64,000 bases of DNA from Begonia masoniana (Eukaryota; Streptophyta; Magnoliopsida; Cucurbitales; Begoniaceae). The notes under the pieces are model-generated. The model searched no databases. It saw only the letters and a program-made list of their open reading frames with translations, and was not told the origin of the DNA. The stretch lies in NCBI GenBank assembly GCA_022432975.1, contig CM039515.1, positions 14,634,583 through 14,698,582 of the forward strand, written 5' to 3'. Positions 11,633 to 24,676 of the stretch are shown piece after piece. Numbering within the stretch: the first letter of the stretch is position 1; each line of letters opens with the position of its first letter. The position numbers were made by a program, and so were the translations under genes.

Positions 11633-12609
11633 GATATTGATTGCTGTATTTTTTTTTTTTTGAGAACGGGGGTTCACCACCGGGCTGACAAGGTTTATTT
11701 CAAACGTTTTTTATACTTCTAGGTTTAGTTCGTTTAAAAATTTACTTGAAGTTGGTTTTTGTTCAGTACCTCATACATCATGATTTAAATTGAATATTAC
11801 CTTAGTTAAAATTTTGGTTACTTCAAAACAACTCATTATTTTGTTTTTTAATAAATCTTCAACTATCTTTTGATTTTCGGATATTTTTTCTTTGGCAATG
11901 AAAAGTGATTATGTTCACTGCAGTACTAGTTTTAATAACCCAATAGAAAGAAAATAAACTTAGTTAGAGGGTATTATACAGTTTACAAATTTATAATTTC
12001 TTAGTATTTAATATAAATTAATTACTAACAATATATGTATTTCAATCATATATTACTCACCTACTTATATCTATGCAACTAATTCGAGTTCTACCATCTC
12101 TAAATTAGCAAAAGCCATACGGCAAGAAAGTTTAAGAGAAAAAATCATATTATACTCGATAATCGTCTCAAATTATTATGACTTACCATTAAATTAGAGC
12201 TCTCTAATAACATGCTTATTTCGAGGGAACATAGACTAAATTGATAGTGTTTTGTGTCTGTATTTTTAGTCGATAGATCTCCAAAAACGCGTAAGGACTA
12301 AATTAAATCTTTTGTTACGAATAATATTTCAAAGTCGGGTGAACTTTTCGAGAGTCCCAACATAGAATTTACTTATCTTCAATTAAAAAAACTAGTATTT
12401 ATTTGAATTTTCTTATTTTAAGATGTTCATAGAATCGTAGATTAACATTGTATTATATTTTAGGATAATTATCGATTTTAACTATGTACTATGCACTTTA
12501 TTTCCGTTAGCCCCTTATACTAAAATAATCGGCAAACCTAACCATGTACTTTGATTCTGTTATTAGTTTGACTTTTCATCAATAATTTTGTTAAACCCTC
12601 ATTTAAAAA

Positions 12610-12866
12610 ATTACCAAACGATATTAGATTCACTTGAAATTTTTACCACATGTTCACTACTTAATGATAAGATAATATAAAAATTTTCTTGATTTTTTAA
12701 CACATTTACGATTTATTGTAATTTTATTTTAGTAATTTATAAAACTATATAATAAATCATACAAGTTTTAGAAAATCACAAAAAAAAAATTTCTATTATC
12801 TACTCATGATGTGGTGAACATGTGAAAAAATGTTCAAATAAATCCAATATCGTTTAGTATTTATTT
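12610..12866. repeat. Fold-back (MITE-like) element, left arm copy 2
   Basis: A second member of the same fold-back family, with outer inverted ends AAACGATATTRGATT followed by TTTTACCACATGTTCAC and their complements. The loop region is AT-rich. Its mirror copy is at about 24424-24676. Confidence 0.6.
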
Positions 12867-13287
12867 AAAAATTAATTTATAAAGTAAATAAGAAACTAAG
12901 ATTAATTTAAAAAAATACCAAAAAATATTGAATTTTTTTGAACATTTTATTTAACATTGTATTATATTTTATTTGATGCTAAGAAAAATAGAGCACGAAG
13001 AAGGCCATAACAGTCGGAACCAAGACCTGGGCCCATTACCCCAGTAAGTAAATAAAATACCCAGCCCAAAAATGACATGAATCCTAGCCGTTAAACCCGA
13101 TTCAGTAGTAAAGTGGACGGTTTAGATTACTCCATGCGTAGGCGGCCCCCACAAATTTGAATTCAAAAAATATTAACGTTACAACTTCAAAATAGTGCCT
13201 TCCCATAAAATACTCCATTTTTTTGCTGCGTTTCTATCTCTAAAAAGCCGGGGTTACCCTTCGCCGGAGCTGGGGAATTTGGATTCA

Positions 13288-15711
13288 ATGGAGGATGCTT
13301 CAACTAAGAGTCTTTACGATTTTCATCTAACGCTCGCATCAAGAAAAGCTGAAGAAGCAGGTTAGTTTCTCTTTTTCTGTTTCAACCCTTCTTCTTTTGC
13401 ATGGAGATTTGATAGAATGAAGAAAATGGCGGAAAGAAAATGGTATCCGTAAGGAAATCAGGAAATTTATATTGGTCAGTAAGTTTTGTAGAATTTATAA
13501 AATTATGAGACGGTGGGATCAATGTTTTTGTTTCAATTTTTAGGACTGTGACCTAATCTATGATTGAAAAATATGAGTTTTTAGAGTATCGGAGAAGATT
13601 GATTTTGATGAATACTGTAGCTTGGAGGCGATATGAAGCTTCAAGGTGGCTGCAAAGTTTAGTTGGTCCGATAAGTATTTCGAATCAACCAACAGAGAGA
13701 ATTCATTTCTTGCCTAAGAAATGGGCTGGTTCTTTGTAATGCAATCAACAAAATTCACCCAGGATCAGTGCTCAAGGTAGAATGTGTTTTGATGATGAAA
13801 AGAGAGTTTTTCTTTTTGAGTAATTATTGTTCAGCCAATGAAGGAGCTCATGAATTCTTTCATTTTCCTACTAATTGGTTTTGAGAATTTTTGAAGGTTG
13901 TTGAAAATCCATCAACTTCACAATCAATATCCCGCGAATTTCAGCCATTGCCGGCCTATCAGTACTTTGAGAATGTTAGAAACTTTTTGGTCGCCATGGA
14001 AGAGTTGGAGCTTCCTGCTTTTGAAGCTTCTGATCTAGAAAGGGTAAACTACTTTAGGAAGTTAGTAATCGTCTGAATTTATGCATTTATGAGAGAAAGA
14101 ACTGATTGAATCATTCTTCTGAGTCATCCTCAGGAGACATTAGACTCAGGATCAACAGCGAAGGTTGTGGACTGTATATTAGCTCTTAAATCTTTTTATG
14201 AGTGGAAGAAGATGAACAATGGAAATGGGTTTTAAAAACATGTGAAATCTCCTATGGCTGTGCATTCTGCTAGTAGAATTCATTCGAGACCTCCATTATC
14301 GAATTCATCAGACCCTTGTCGGCGCTTGGAGATGTCTGCAATAAGTGAAAAACAGACAGCTTTTAAAATTGAAAATGGGAACCTTGAAGGATTGTTTGAT
14401 GCCCTTCTTTCCTTCTCTCTCTCTCTCTCTCTCTGCCTATTTTTATGTTGATTTGAATGCTTGTTACAGAAATGGGTTGTTCTATTTGATTCTTACTATC
14501 TTGCTAAAAATTTTTCAGAATTAATCGTCCGGTCACTTGTTGATTGTTTGGTAGACAAAAAGGAAAACATTGATGGCAAGCTTCTCGCTTCCTTGCGAAA
14601 TCGAGATATGGTATTGATAATTTGTTGAGATGTTTTTTTTTTTCCTTAAGAATTTAACTTTGATTTTTATTTGGGTTTTGTGATCCTATGTTTGTTTGCA
14701 GGATGGTATTACACAACTTAGGAAGATTATGTCAAGTTGTTTGGAAGAACAACTTCAAGAAAAGCTTCCTGAGGTTAGTCTGATTTCAATAGTTTTCAAC
14801 TCCTTTTCTGGGTTGCCATGTATAAACACTAACTGATGAATACTTAACAGTTCCAATCAGTCTTAACGGTTTTACAGAAAGAACAAAGCCGATCACCCGA
14901 TCATTCGCCATTAACTGCTCTTGATTACTTATCGAACCCAGATGATCCCAAGGTACATTCCTTTAATCCTCTTCTCCGAGTAATCAGGAACTTTTTGTTC
15001 TGCTTCATGAACAAGAACAATGTATACATTTATAAGAGTTACATAAAATACTTCATCCAACTGCATTCTTATAAAAAATAGATATGCTTCGCGAGTACGG
15101 ACTCGGAGTTATCATATAATCCATCTTGCTCGTTCTTTTGCTTACCGAAGATATTCGCAACCTAAGCTTCTAATCCATCGTACTACATGTTTTCATTTGT
15201 TTAAAAGTGTGGCAGAGTTTATCAGGATAGAAGCAGCCACCACCTCCAGTTATTTCAAACGCAAGAGAAGGAACTCATGGTATAATTCTTACTGTTCTTG
15301 AATTTCTAGTTTGAATTTAATTTTTGAAAAAATTGATTAGAAATAGACTGTTCTTTCTATCTTTGTCCACGGATGCCTTACTCATTCAATTTGAAGTATG
15401 CATCCAAAACTTGAAAATACTTGAGATTGTTGCATACTTATGGAAGAAAATGTTCATATTGCAGAACCTGAAATCTTTATATTCTAGAGCAAAAAAAGAG
15501 TTTGTAGGACATGCAATCACAGTTGCTGAGAGATCTGCAATACACCTAAGTATGAAGACAAATTTACACCATTTGTCTTTAATTTTTCTGAATTTTACAG
15601 TTTCTTTGTTTGTAGGAAGCCAGGTTCAGGAGCTGTCTACTGCAGCCCTTGGTTATCACAGGGTAGTTCTAGAGAACAGGAACTTGTACAATATGGTTCA
15701 AGATCTGAAGG
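13288..15711 (+). pseudogene. Kinesin-14 5' fragment (CH domain to neck), left copy
   Basis: Intron-containing fragment of a plant kinesin-14. Exon 1 is 13288-13360, exon 2 13621-13776, exon 3 13897-14043, exon 4 from 14134 to about 14392, with further exons at 14519-14610, 14702-14773, ~14851-14952, 15216-15279, from 15465, and 15616-15711. Exons 2-4 encode a calponin-homology domain (AWRRYEASRWLQ, AYQYFENVRNFLVA, FEASDLE). The last exon encodes the neck, ending YNMVQDLKG, just before where the motor would start; no motor exon is present. In-frame TAA at 14233-14235 (shared with the other copy) and an extra T near 13706 (this copy only) make it a pseudogene. CH-domain kinesin-14s are minus-end motors that can link microtubules and actin; this fragment could not be a motor. 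Confidence 0.85.
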
Positions 15712-15866
15712 GTTAGTGCAATTTCAACAAGTATAAGTTTAATAATGTATTATACTAAACAATGACTAAAACATCTAGGTAACATAAAAGTTTACTGCAG
15801 AATTAGGCCGTCCTCGAACATAGAAAGCAAAAACACGATAGATTTTATCGAAGAGGATGGCTCGAT

Positions 15867-17113
15867 ATTTCGGGGGTCGAATTGTCAAAATCAAAAGTTC
15901 GGGGACCGAATTGTCAAAATAAAAAATTCGGGGACTAAATTGTCAAAATATAAAGTTCGAAGACTGAATTGTCATAATAAAAAATTCGGGGACTGAAGTT
16001 AAAACTCCTCAAAGTTCGGAGATAAATTGAAAAAATAAAAAAGTTTAGGGACCGAATTGTCAAAATTAAAAGTTCGGAGACTGAATTGAAAAATTCTCAA
16101 AGTTCAGGGGCCGAATTGTGAAAATAAAAAGTTTGGAGATTGAAGTGAAAACTCGGGGGCCGAATTGTCAAAATAAAAAGTTCGGAAACTAAATTGAAAA
16201 CTCCTCAAAGTTTGGGCTGCTCTAAGTGTCAAAATAAAAATTCGGGAATCGAATTGTCAAAATAAAAAATTAGGGGACACTGGATTGAAAACTCCTCAAA
16301 GTTCGGGGACCGAATTGTCAAAATAAAAAGTTCCGGGATTGAAGTGAAAACTCCTCAAAGTTTAGAGATCGAATTGTCAAAATAAAAAGTTTGGGGACTG
16401 AATTGAAAACTCCTCAAAGTTCGAAGACTGAATTGTCAAAATAAAAAGTTCGGAGACTGGATTGAAAACTATTCAAAGTTCGGGGACCGAATTGAAAAAA
16501 TAAAAAATTCAGGGACTGAATTGAAAACTCCTCAAAGTTCGGGGACTGAACTGTCAAAATAAAAAGTTCAGGGACTGAATTGAAAACTCCTCAAAGTTCG
16601 GGGATCGAATTGTCAAAATAAAAAGTTCGGAGACTGAAGTAAAAAACTCTTCAAAGTTTAGGGATCGAATTGTCAAAATAGAAAGTTCACGGACCGAATT
16701 GTCAAATTAAAAAGTTTGGGGACTAAATTGAAAACGCCTCATATTTCGGGGGTTGAATTGTCAAAATTAAAAGTTCAAGGACCGAATTGTCAAAAATAAA
16801 AAGTTCGTGGACAGAATTGAAAAAATAAAAAGTTCAGGGACTAAATTGAAAACTCTTCAAAGTTCAGGACCGAATTGTCAAAATAAAAAAGTTCGGGGAC
16901 TAGGTGAAAATTCTTCAAAGTTCGGGGACTGAATTGTCAAAATAAAAAGCTCATGGGCTGAATTGTTAAAATAAAAAGTTTGGGGACAAAAAATAGAAAG
17001 TTCGGGGACTAAATGAAAACACCTCATATTTCGGGGTCGAATTGTCAAAATAAAAAGCTCAGGGGCTGAATTGTTAAAATAAAAAGTTTGGAGACCAAAT
17101 TGTTGTCAAAATT
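15867..17113 (+). repeat. 59-bp satellite, forward block at palindrome centre
   Basis: About 20 degenerate copies of a unit made of two related half-units: TTCGGGGACTGAATTGAAAA plus CTCCTCAAAG, then TTCGGGGACCGAATTGTCAA plus AATAAAAAG (30 + 29 bases). It follows directly on the intron after the kinesin neck exon. Confidence 0.85.
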
Positions 17114-18512
17114 AATTTTGACAATTCTACCCTGAAATATGAGGCGTTTTCAATTTAGTCCCCGAACTTTCTATTTTGACAATTTGGTCCTGAACTTTGA
17201 AGAATTTTCCCGAACTTTGAGGAGTTTTCAATTCGGTCCCTGAACTTTTTATTTTGACAGTTCTGTCCCCGAACTTTTAATTTTGACAATTCAACCCCGA
17301 AATATGAGGCGTTTTCAATTTAGTCCCCGAACTTTTTATTTTTGTCCCCAAACTTTTTATTTTAACAATTCAGCCCATGAGCTTTATTTTGACAATTCAG
17401 TCCCCGAATGACAATTCGGTCCCAGAACTTTGAAGAATTTTAACACTTCAGTCCTCAAACTTTTTTATTTTGACAATTCGGTCTCTAAACTTTGAGGAGT
17501 TTTTCACTTCAGTCCCCGAACTTTTAGGAGTTTTCAATTTAGTCCCTGAACTTTTTTATTTTGACAATTCGGTCCATCAACTTTTTATTTTAACAATTTT
17601 CCCCCAAACTTTGAGGAGTTTTCAATTCAGTCCCTAAAATTTTAATTTTGACAATTCGGTCCCCAAACTTTTTAATTTGACAATTCAGCCCCTAAATTTT
17701 TTATTTTAAAAATTCAACCCCCGAATTGACAATTCGATCCCTAAACTTTGAGGAGTTTTTCACTTCAGTCCCCGAACTTTTAGGAGTTTTCAATTGAGTC
17801 CCTGAACTTTTTTATTTTGACAATTCGGTCCATCAACTTTTTATTTTAACAATTTTCCCCCAAACTTTGAGGAGTTTTCAATTCAGTCCTTAAACTTTTT
17901 ATTTTGACAATTCGGTCCCCAAACTTTTTAATTTTGACAATTCAACCCCCGAAATATGAGGCGTTTTCAATTTAGTCCCCAAACTTTTTAATTTGACAAT
18001 TCAGTCCCTGAACTTTTTATTTTGACAATTGGGTCCTCAAACTTTTTATTTTTTTAATACAGTCCCCAAATTTTGAGGAGTTTTCAATTCAGTCCCGGAA
18101 TTTTTTATTTTGATAATTCGGTCCCTAAACTTTTTTATTTTTTCAATTCGGTCCCCGAATTTTTTATTTTGACAATTCGATCCCCGAACATTGAGGAGTT
18201 TTCAATCCAATGTCCCCTAATTTTTTATTTTGACAATTCGATTCTCGAACTTTTTAATTTGACAATTCGTTCCCCAAACTTTGAGGAGTTTTCAATTCGG
18301 TCCCTAAACTTTTTTACTTTTTCAATTTATTCCCGAATTTTTTTATTATGACAATTCAGTTTATCCCCCAAACTTTGAGGAGTTTTCAATTCGGCCCATG
18401 AACTATGAGAAGTTTTTAATTCAGTCCCTGAACTTTTGATTTTGACAATTCGACCCTCGAAATATGAGGCGTTTTCCATTTAAATTCGACCCCCGAACTT
18501 TTTATTTTGCAC
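17114..18512 (-). repeat. 59-bp satellite, inverted block at palindrome centre
   Basis: The same satellite as 15867-17113 but reversed (TTTGAGGAGTTTTCAATTC, then GTCCCCGAAC). Copy order is roughly mirrored near the centre and diverges by indels outward. It is about 150 bases longer than the forward block. Confidence 0.85.
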
Positions 18513-18978
18513 GAAAATTGATTTTCTTTTCTCAATTACTTGGTTGTTTTGATGTTAAAATGGATATAATGGATCTCTAGGGAAGGAAGTTATAAAATTT
18601 GAGCATGAAAGGTTAAAATGGTTGGAATTATAGGGCATTAGGGTTCGGTAAATTCGGTGAGATTAGTTGGGTTTTTTTTTTATGGGTTCGAGAGATAACC
18701 ATCGAGCCATCCTCTCTGATAACCATCGAGCCATCCTCTCTGATAAAATCTATCGTGTTTTTGCTTTCTATGTTCGAGGACGGCCTAATTCTGCAGTAAA
18801 CTTGTATGTTACCTGGATGTTTTAGTCATTGTTTAGTATCAAAATCATTAACATTATTAAACTTATACTTGTTGAAATTGCACTAACCCTTCAGATCTTG
18901 AACCATATTGTACAAGTTCCTGTTCTCTTGAACTAACCTGTGATAACCAAGGGCTGCAGTAGACAGCTCCTGAACCTG

Positions 18979-21658
18979 TGTAACACCCGGCGTTTTTGCC
19001 AAGTGATCATTTAAGCGGGATTAATTGTATATTAATACAATGAATATTTTTTTTTAATTCGTTTGGACGTTTAATTGGAAAACCAAACTAAGTGTAATCA
19101 AAACAAACCAATTTGGTTAAAAACCAATGGAAGAGCAATGGTTGGGAGAAAACCAATGGTTGAGTGACATCTGGCGACTTGATGAAGAAGATAAGTTCTT
19201 CCTCCTACGTGAAACCCTCACTTCTCATCTGTTTCTTCCTACTACTCCCTATTCTTTCTTTCTGGCGATTGTGACAAAATACCAACACTTTGCTTTCCCA
19301 GTTTTCCTTTATGTTTCTCCGCTAAGGTAAAAACATCCTCTAATGCTAACACATTTGGACAAGCAAAAAGTATGCGTTTTGCTGAAGTTTTAGGTTAAGG
19401 TATTTGGGAGAAAACTCTCGGTTTTTGTATGGAAACACATTGTTGTTTTTCTACAAGTCTGAATGGAGTTTACTGCATAATCTTCCAAGTTATTTGTTAG
19501 CATTTGCAACTTGTTTAATTTCTCTACATCGCAGCAACAGATCCGAGCGTTCCAGGGACTTTCAAACATTCTACATTGCAGCTTGTCAGAGGTACTAGGT
19601 TATACTGCTGTCGGGTTGTTTTGGGTAGAAACGTTATAGTTTATGTTCTGAGTTGTCTGTGTTCTGCTTCACATTATGTTCTGTTATTTCTGTCGTCTGC
19701 TATTGTAAGTTCAGGCACTGAGAATGTTCATGCATACACGTTTTCATTGAAAGCTCATGCAAAACCGATTTCTGCACACTGTTTGAAACTAAACAAGATA
19801 AAATCTGACTGAAATGTACTGGTTAAGTGTGGGACGGGGACTGGCCCCCAGATCTGTTTTCTGTTCTGTTATGTATTACTGTTGTGCCTGATAGTGCACC
19901 TACTGTTTGCCAGTTCCCCTATAAGCCCCACTTACACCCCTCTGCCACTGAAACGTAATGTTTTGTTCTGTCACTGTATTTCTGAAAGTTCATGCATAGC
20001 ATTTTGCATCACTGCATATCTATTATGTTCTTACTGAGTTTTAGACTCATAGGTGAACTCCCTGATGTAGGTACTGAACCCATGAATGAGGACCTTGTGC
20101 CTCAAGATGATGATCTGATGTAGTTGGCGGGACGAGCTCATGGGGTGTGTTTGTGGCAGCTAGACATAAATCTGTCCAGAGAAAGAAAGGTTTTGAAGTT
20201 CTGTATTTATGTTTTAAAAACTTCTGTTATAATGAATTCTGGAAATCCATGTTAAGTTCTGTACTGTCTTTGAGATTTTAAAACAATGTATGGATTCTGT
20301 GTTGATGTATTTAAAACCTCTGTATTTGACAGATTGTATCCATATATTTTAAATATTCTGAATATTCTGGAACTGCTTGAGTTCTCCCTTTTCAGGTTAT
20401 GCATGGATGGTCTCGAATTCTAGAGCTATCCATGCAGTCTGTTTTCTCGAAATCTGTCATTTGTAAAACTTGTTTTTATAACTTTGTTTGAATCGGGTAT
20501 TGAAAGTCTACAATTTTCATGCCTTCTGTTGTGTTGTATTTGACAGTTGAATTATGTTTATGAAGTATTCTGAAATGGTTTGGAATACTTTCTGTTAATC
20601 TATGTATGGATGGTTTCTGGTTTTTGAGCTATCTATGCAGTGTGATTATTCTTAGGTTTCTGTTATGTCTTATGTTGTGCTCGAGAACCATGTTTTGAAA
20701 TGGTTTAAGTATTCTGTTTTCATGTTCTCTGTCTGTATGTTTCCCTGTCAAAAGTTGTAAATTTGCCTTAAAACTACCTCTTCCGATTTTATCCACCGCT
20801 GCCCACTTGTTTTACTGCCTTTAGAAATCATGTCCACCGCTGTCCGCTCCTCTTTAGAAATTTCATCTGCCGCTGCCCTAAAATTTAGTCTTCCGCCCAG
20901 TTTATTTTAGTTTCTGTCTGTATCATCTTCCGGCTGACGTCATCACCTCATCCGGTCCCGTCTGATGCCTATATCTTCCGGCTGACGTCATCCATCTTCC
21001 GGCTGACGTCATCACCATCTACCGATTTCGCTTATTGCTGTATCTTCCGGCTGACGTCATCCATCTTCCAATTGACGTCATCCGTCTTCCGGCTGACGTC
21101 ATCTATTTTGCCTTATTATTATATCCACCGGTGAACTCAATTCTGTTTGTAGTTCACATCCACCGGTTATCACTGTTCATCTTTTGTCGTATCTGCATCT
21201 TCCGGTTGACGTCATCAATCTGCCGGCTGACGTCACCACCTCTTCCGCCCCGGTTTATCTACTTTTACTTTCATTCCTTCCTGCTTTCCTTCTGTTATCC
21301 GGTGCTTTCTGTTTTCCTTCAGTCATTTATTCTGTCTTCTGACTTTAACTGTTTTCTTTCCCGTTATGGTTTCTACTTCAGAGAACACTCTCTCTCTCTG
21401 TCAATGTTTTAAAAGAATAATGTTCAAAAAAAAAAGAGAGAGAGAGTACATGCTTTCTGTCATCCGCTTCTGTTTTCTGTTAAAGTTTTAAAGGTTCAGT
21501 TGGTTTTTCATAAGTTGTCCAAGCAATTGTTTGATGCTTTTCTGCCTTCCAGTTTCTTTAATTCCGTCCATCTGTTTTCTCAAAAAAAATAGTCACCGTT
21601 TTCTGTTAACTGTCCCGGAGTGATGGCTCCTCGACCCGGTCGGGTCTGGGTCGTCACA
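18979..21658 (+). mobile_element. Solo LTR in right kinesin neck exon
   Basis: A 2680-bp LTR starting TGTAACACCC and ending GGGTCGTCACA, with an exact ACCTG duplication (18974-18978 and 21659-21663). The left arm keeps the empty site. Donor AAG/GTAA lies at 19327 and acceptor GATGTAG ends at 20070. The second donor seen in relatives is not conserved here. It carries a TGACGTCA array at 20931-21232. Confidence 0.88.
20931..21232. promoter_or_regulatory. Array of eight TGACGTCA palindromes in LTR
   Basis: Repeats built on CATCTTCCGGCTGACGTCAT. TGACGTCA is the palindromic CRE-type core bound by plant bZIP factors, including the TGA class. Eight exact cores fall within about 300 bases. Whether they are bound or merely part of a minisatellite cannot be told from sequence. 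Confidence 0.75.
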
Positions 21659-24423
21659 ACCTGGCTTCCTACAAACAAAGAAATTGTAAAATCCTGAAAA
21701 ATTAAAGACAAATGGTGTAAATTTGTCTTCATACCTAGGTATTGCAGATCTCTCAGCAACTGTGATTGCATGTCCTACAAACTCTTTTTTTGCTCTAGAA
21801 TATAAAGATTTCAGATTCTGCAATATGAACATTTTCTTCCATAAGTACGCAACAATCTCAAGTATTTTCAAGTTTTGGATGCATACTTCAAATTGAACGA
21901 GTAAGGCATCCGTGGACAAAGATAGAAAGAACAGTCTATTTCTAATCAATTTTTTCAAAAATTAAATTCAAACTAGAAATTCAAGAACAGTAAGAATTAT
22001 ACCATGAGTTCCTTCTCTTGCGTTTGAAATAACTGGAGGTGGTGGCTGCTTCTATCCTGATAAACTCTGCCACACTTTTAAACAAATGTAAATATGTTTA
22101 GCAATTGATAGTATAACATATAGTACGATGGATTAGAAGCTTAGTTTGCGAATATCTTCGGTAAGCAAAAAGAACGAGCAAGATGGATTATATGATAACT
22201 CCCAGTCCGTACTCGCGAAGCATATCTATTTTCTATAAGAATGCAGTTGGATGAAGTATTTTATGTAACTCTTATAAATGTATACATTGTTCTTGTTCAT
22301 GAAGCAGAACAAAAAGTTCCTGATTACTCGGAGAAGAGGATTAAAGGAATGTACCTTGGGATCATCTGGGTTCGATAAGTAATCAAGAGCAGTTAATGGC
22401 GAATGATCGGGTGATCCGGCTTTGTTCTTTCTGTAAAACCCTTAAGACTGATTGGAACTGTTAAGTATTCATCAGTTAGTGTTTATACATGGCAACCCAG
22501 AAAAGGAGTTGAAAACTATTGAAATCAGACTAACCTCAGGAAGCTTTTCTTGAAGTTGTTCTTCCAAACAACTTGACATAATCTTCCTAAGTTGTGTAAT
22601 ACCATCCTGCAAACAAACATAGGATCACAAAACCCAAATAAAAATCAAAGTTAAATTCTTAAGGAAAAAAAAAAAACATCTCAACAAATTATCAATACCA
22701 TATCTCGATTTCGCAAGGAAGCGAGAAGCTTGCCATCAATGTTTTCCTTTTTGTCTACCAAACAATCAACAAGTGACCGGACGATTAATTCTGAAAAATT
22801 TTCAGCAAGATAGTAAGAATCAAATAGAACAACCCATTTCTGTAACAAGCATTCAAATCAACATAAAAATAGGCAGAGAGAGAGAGAAGGAAAGAAGGGC
22901 ATCAAACAATCCTTCAAGGTTCCCATTTTCAATTTTAAAAGCTGTCTGTTTTTCACTTATTGCAGACATCTCCAAGCGCCGACAAGGGTCTGATGAATTC
23001 GATAATGTAGGTCTCGAATGAATTCTACTAGCAGAATGCACAGCCATAGGAGATTTCACATGTTTTTAAAACCCATTTCCATTGTTCATCTTCTTCCACT
23101 CGTAAAAAGATTTAAGAGCTAATATACAGTCCACAACCTTCGCTGTTGATCCTGAGTCTAATGTCTCCTGAGGATGACTCAGAAGGATTCAATCAGTTCT
23201 TTCTCTCATAAATGCATAAATTCAGACGATTACTAACTTCCTAAAGTAGTTTACCCTTTCTAGATCAGAAGCTTCAAAAGCAGGAAGCTCCAACTCTTCC
23301 ATGGCGACCAAAAAGTTTCTAACATTCTCAAAGTACTGATAGGCCGGCAATGGCTGAAATTCGCGGGATATTGATTGTGAAGTTGATGGATTTTCAACAA
23401 CCTTCAAAAATTCTCAAAACCAATTAGTAGGAAAATGAAAGAATTCATGAGCTCCTTCATTGGCTGAACAATAATTACTCAAAAAGAAAAACTCTCTTTT
23501 TATCATCAAACACATTCTACCTTGAGCACTGATCCTGGGTGAATTTTGTTGATTGCATTACAAAGAACCAGCCCATTTCTTAGGCAAGAATGAATTCTCT
23601 CTGTTGGTTGATTCGAAATACTTATCGGACCAACTAAACTTTGCAGCCACCTTGAAGCTTCATATCGCCTCCAAGCTACAATATTCAGCAAAATCAATCT
23701 TCTCCGATACTCTAAAAACTCATATTTTTCAATCATAGATTAGGTCACAGTCCTAAAAATTGAAACAAAAACATTGATCCCACCGTCTCATAATTTTATA
23801 AATTCTACAAAACTTACTGACCAATATAATTTCCTGATTTCCTTACGGATACCATTTTCTTTCCGCCATTTTCTTCATTCTATCAAATCTCCATGCAAAA
23901 GAAGAAGGGTTGAAACAGAAAAAGAGAAACTAACCTGCTTCTTCAGCTTTTCTTGATGCGAGCGTTAGATGAAAATCGTAAAGACTCTTAGTTGAAGCAT
24001 CCTCCATTGAATCCAAATTCCCCAGCTCCGGCGAAGGGTAACCCCGGCTTTTTAGAGAGAGAAACGCAGCAAGAAAATTGAGTATTTTATGGGAAGGCAC
24101 TATTTTGAAGTTGTAACGTTAATATTTTTTGAATTCAAATTTGTGGGGGCCGCCTACGCATGGAGTAATCTAAACCGTCCACTTTACTACTGAATCGGGT
24201 TTAACGGCTAGGATTCCTGTCATTTTTGGGCTGGGTATTTTATTTACTTATTTGGGTAATGGGCCCAGGTCTTGGTTCCGACTGTTATGGCCTTCTTCGT
24301 GTTCTATTTTTCTTAGCATCAAATAAAATATAATACAATGTTCAAATAAATCTAATATATTTTGGTATTTTTTTAAATTAATCTCAGTTTCTTATTTACT
24401 TTATAAATTAATTTTTAAATAAA

Positions 24424-24676
24424 TACTAAACGATATTGGATTTATTTGAATATTTTTTCACATGTTCACCACATCATGAGTTGATAATAGAAATTTTTTT
24501 TTTTATTTTCTAAAACTTGTATGATTTATTATATAGTTTTATAAATTACTAAAATAAAATTACAATAAATCGTAAATGTGTTAAAAAATCACGAAAATTT
24601 TTGTATTATCTTTTCATTAAGTAGTGAACATGTGGTAAAAATTTCAAGTGAATCTAATATCGTTTGGTAATTTTTT
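24424..24676. repeat. Fold-back element, mirror of 12610-12866
   Basis: Right-arm copy of the second fold-back element, with ends AAACGATATTGGATTTATTT and its partner near 24660. Confidence 0.6.

Larger units (their letters stand above)
11311..17113 (+). repeat. Left arm of 17-kb palindrome
   Basis: Everything from CTCATTTTGACATCC at 11311 inward recurs reverse-complemented ending at 28314. In order it holds AT-rich upstream DNA with two fold-back elements, a kinesin-14 5' fragment (13288-15711) and a satellite array (15867-17113). The unique part is about 4.55 kb, equal to the right arm once two LTR insertions are removed. Identity looks above 95% by eye, with few indels. Confidence 0.9.
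18890..24007 (-). pseudogene. Kinesin-14 5' fragment, right (mirror) copy, split by an LTR
   Basis: Mirror copy of the left fragment. Exon 1 is 23935-24007, exon 2 23521-23675, exon 3 23255-23401, exon 4 from 23167 downward, and further exons continue towards the palindrome centre. Exon 2 is 155 nt against 156 in the left copy, so its CH-domain frame is intact here (GLVLCNAINKIHPGSVLK). It shares the in-frame TAA of exon 4 (23066-23068 on the plus strand). The neck exon is cut by the solo LTR 18979-21658. As in the left copy, the fragment ends before the motor. Confidence 0.85.

Noticed and set aside
13810..14451. Small frames around the kinesin exons read as separate genes
   Set aside because: They are exons of one gene fragment read through into introns.
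20931..21232. Repeat-spacer look of the TGACGTCA array
   Set aside because: Spacings are irregular and flanks are part of the repeat; eukaryotic LTR context.
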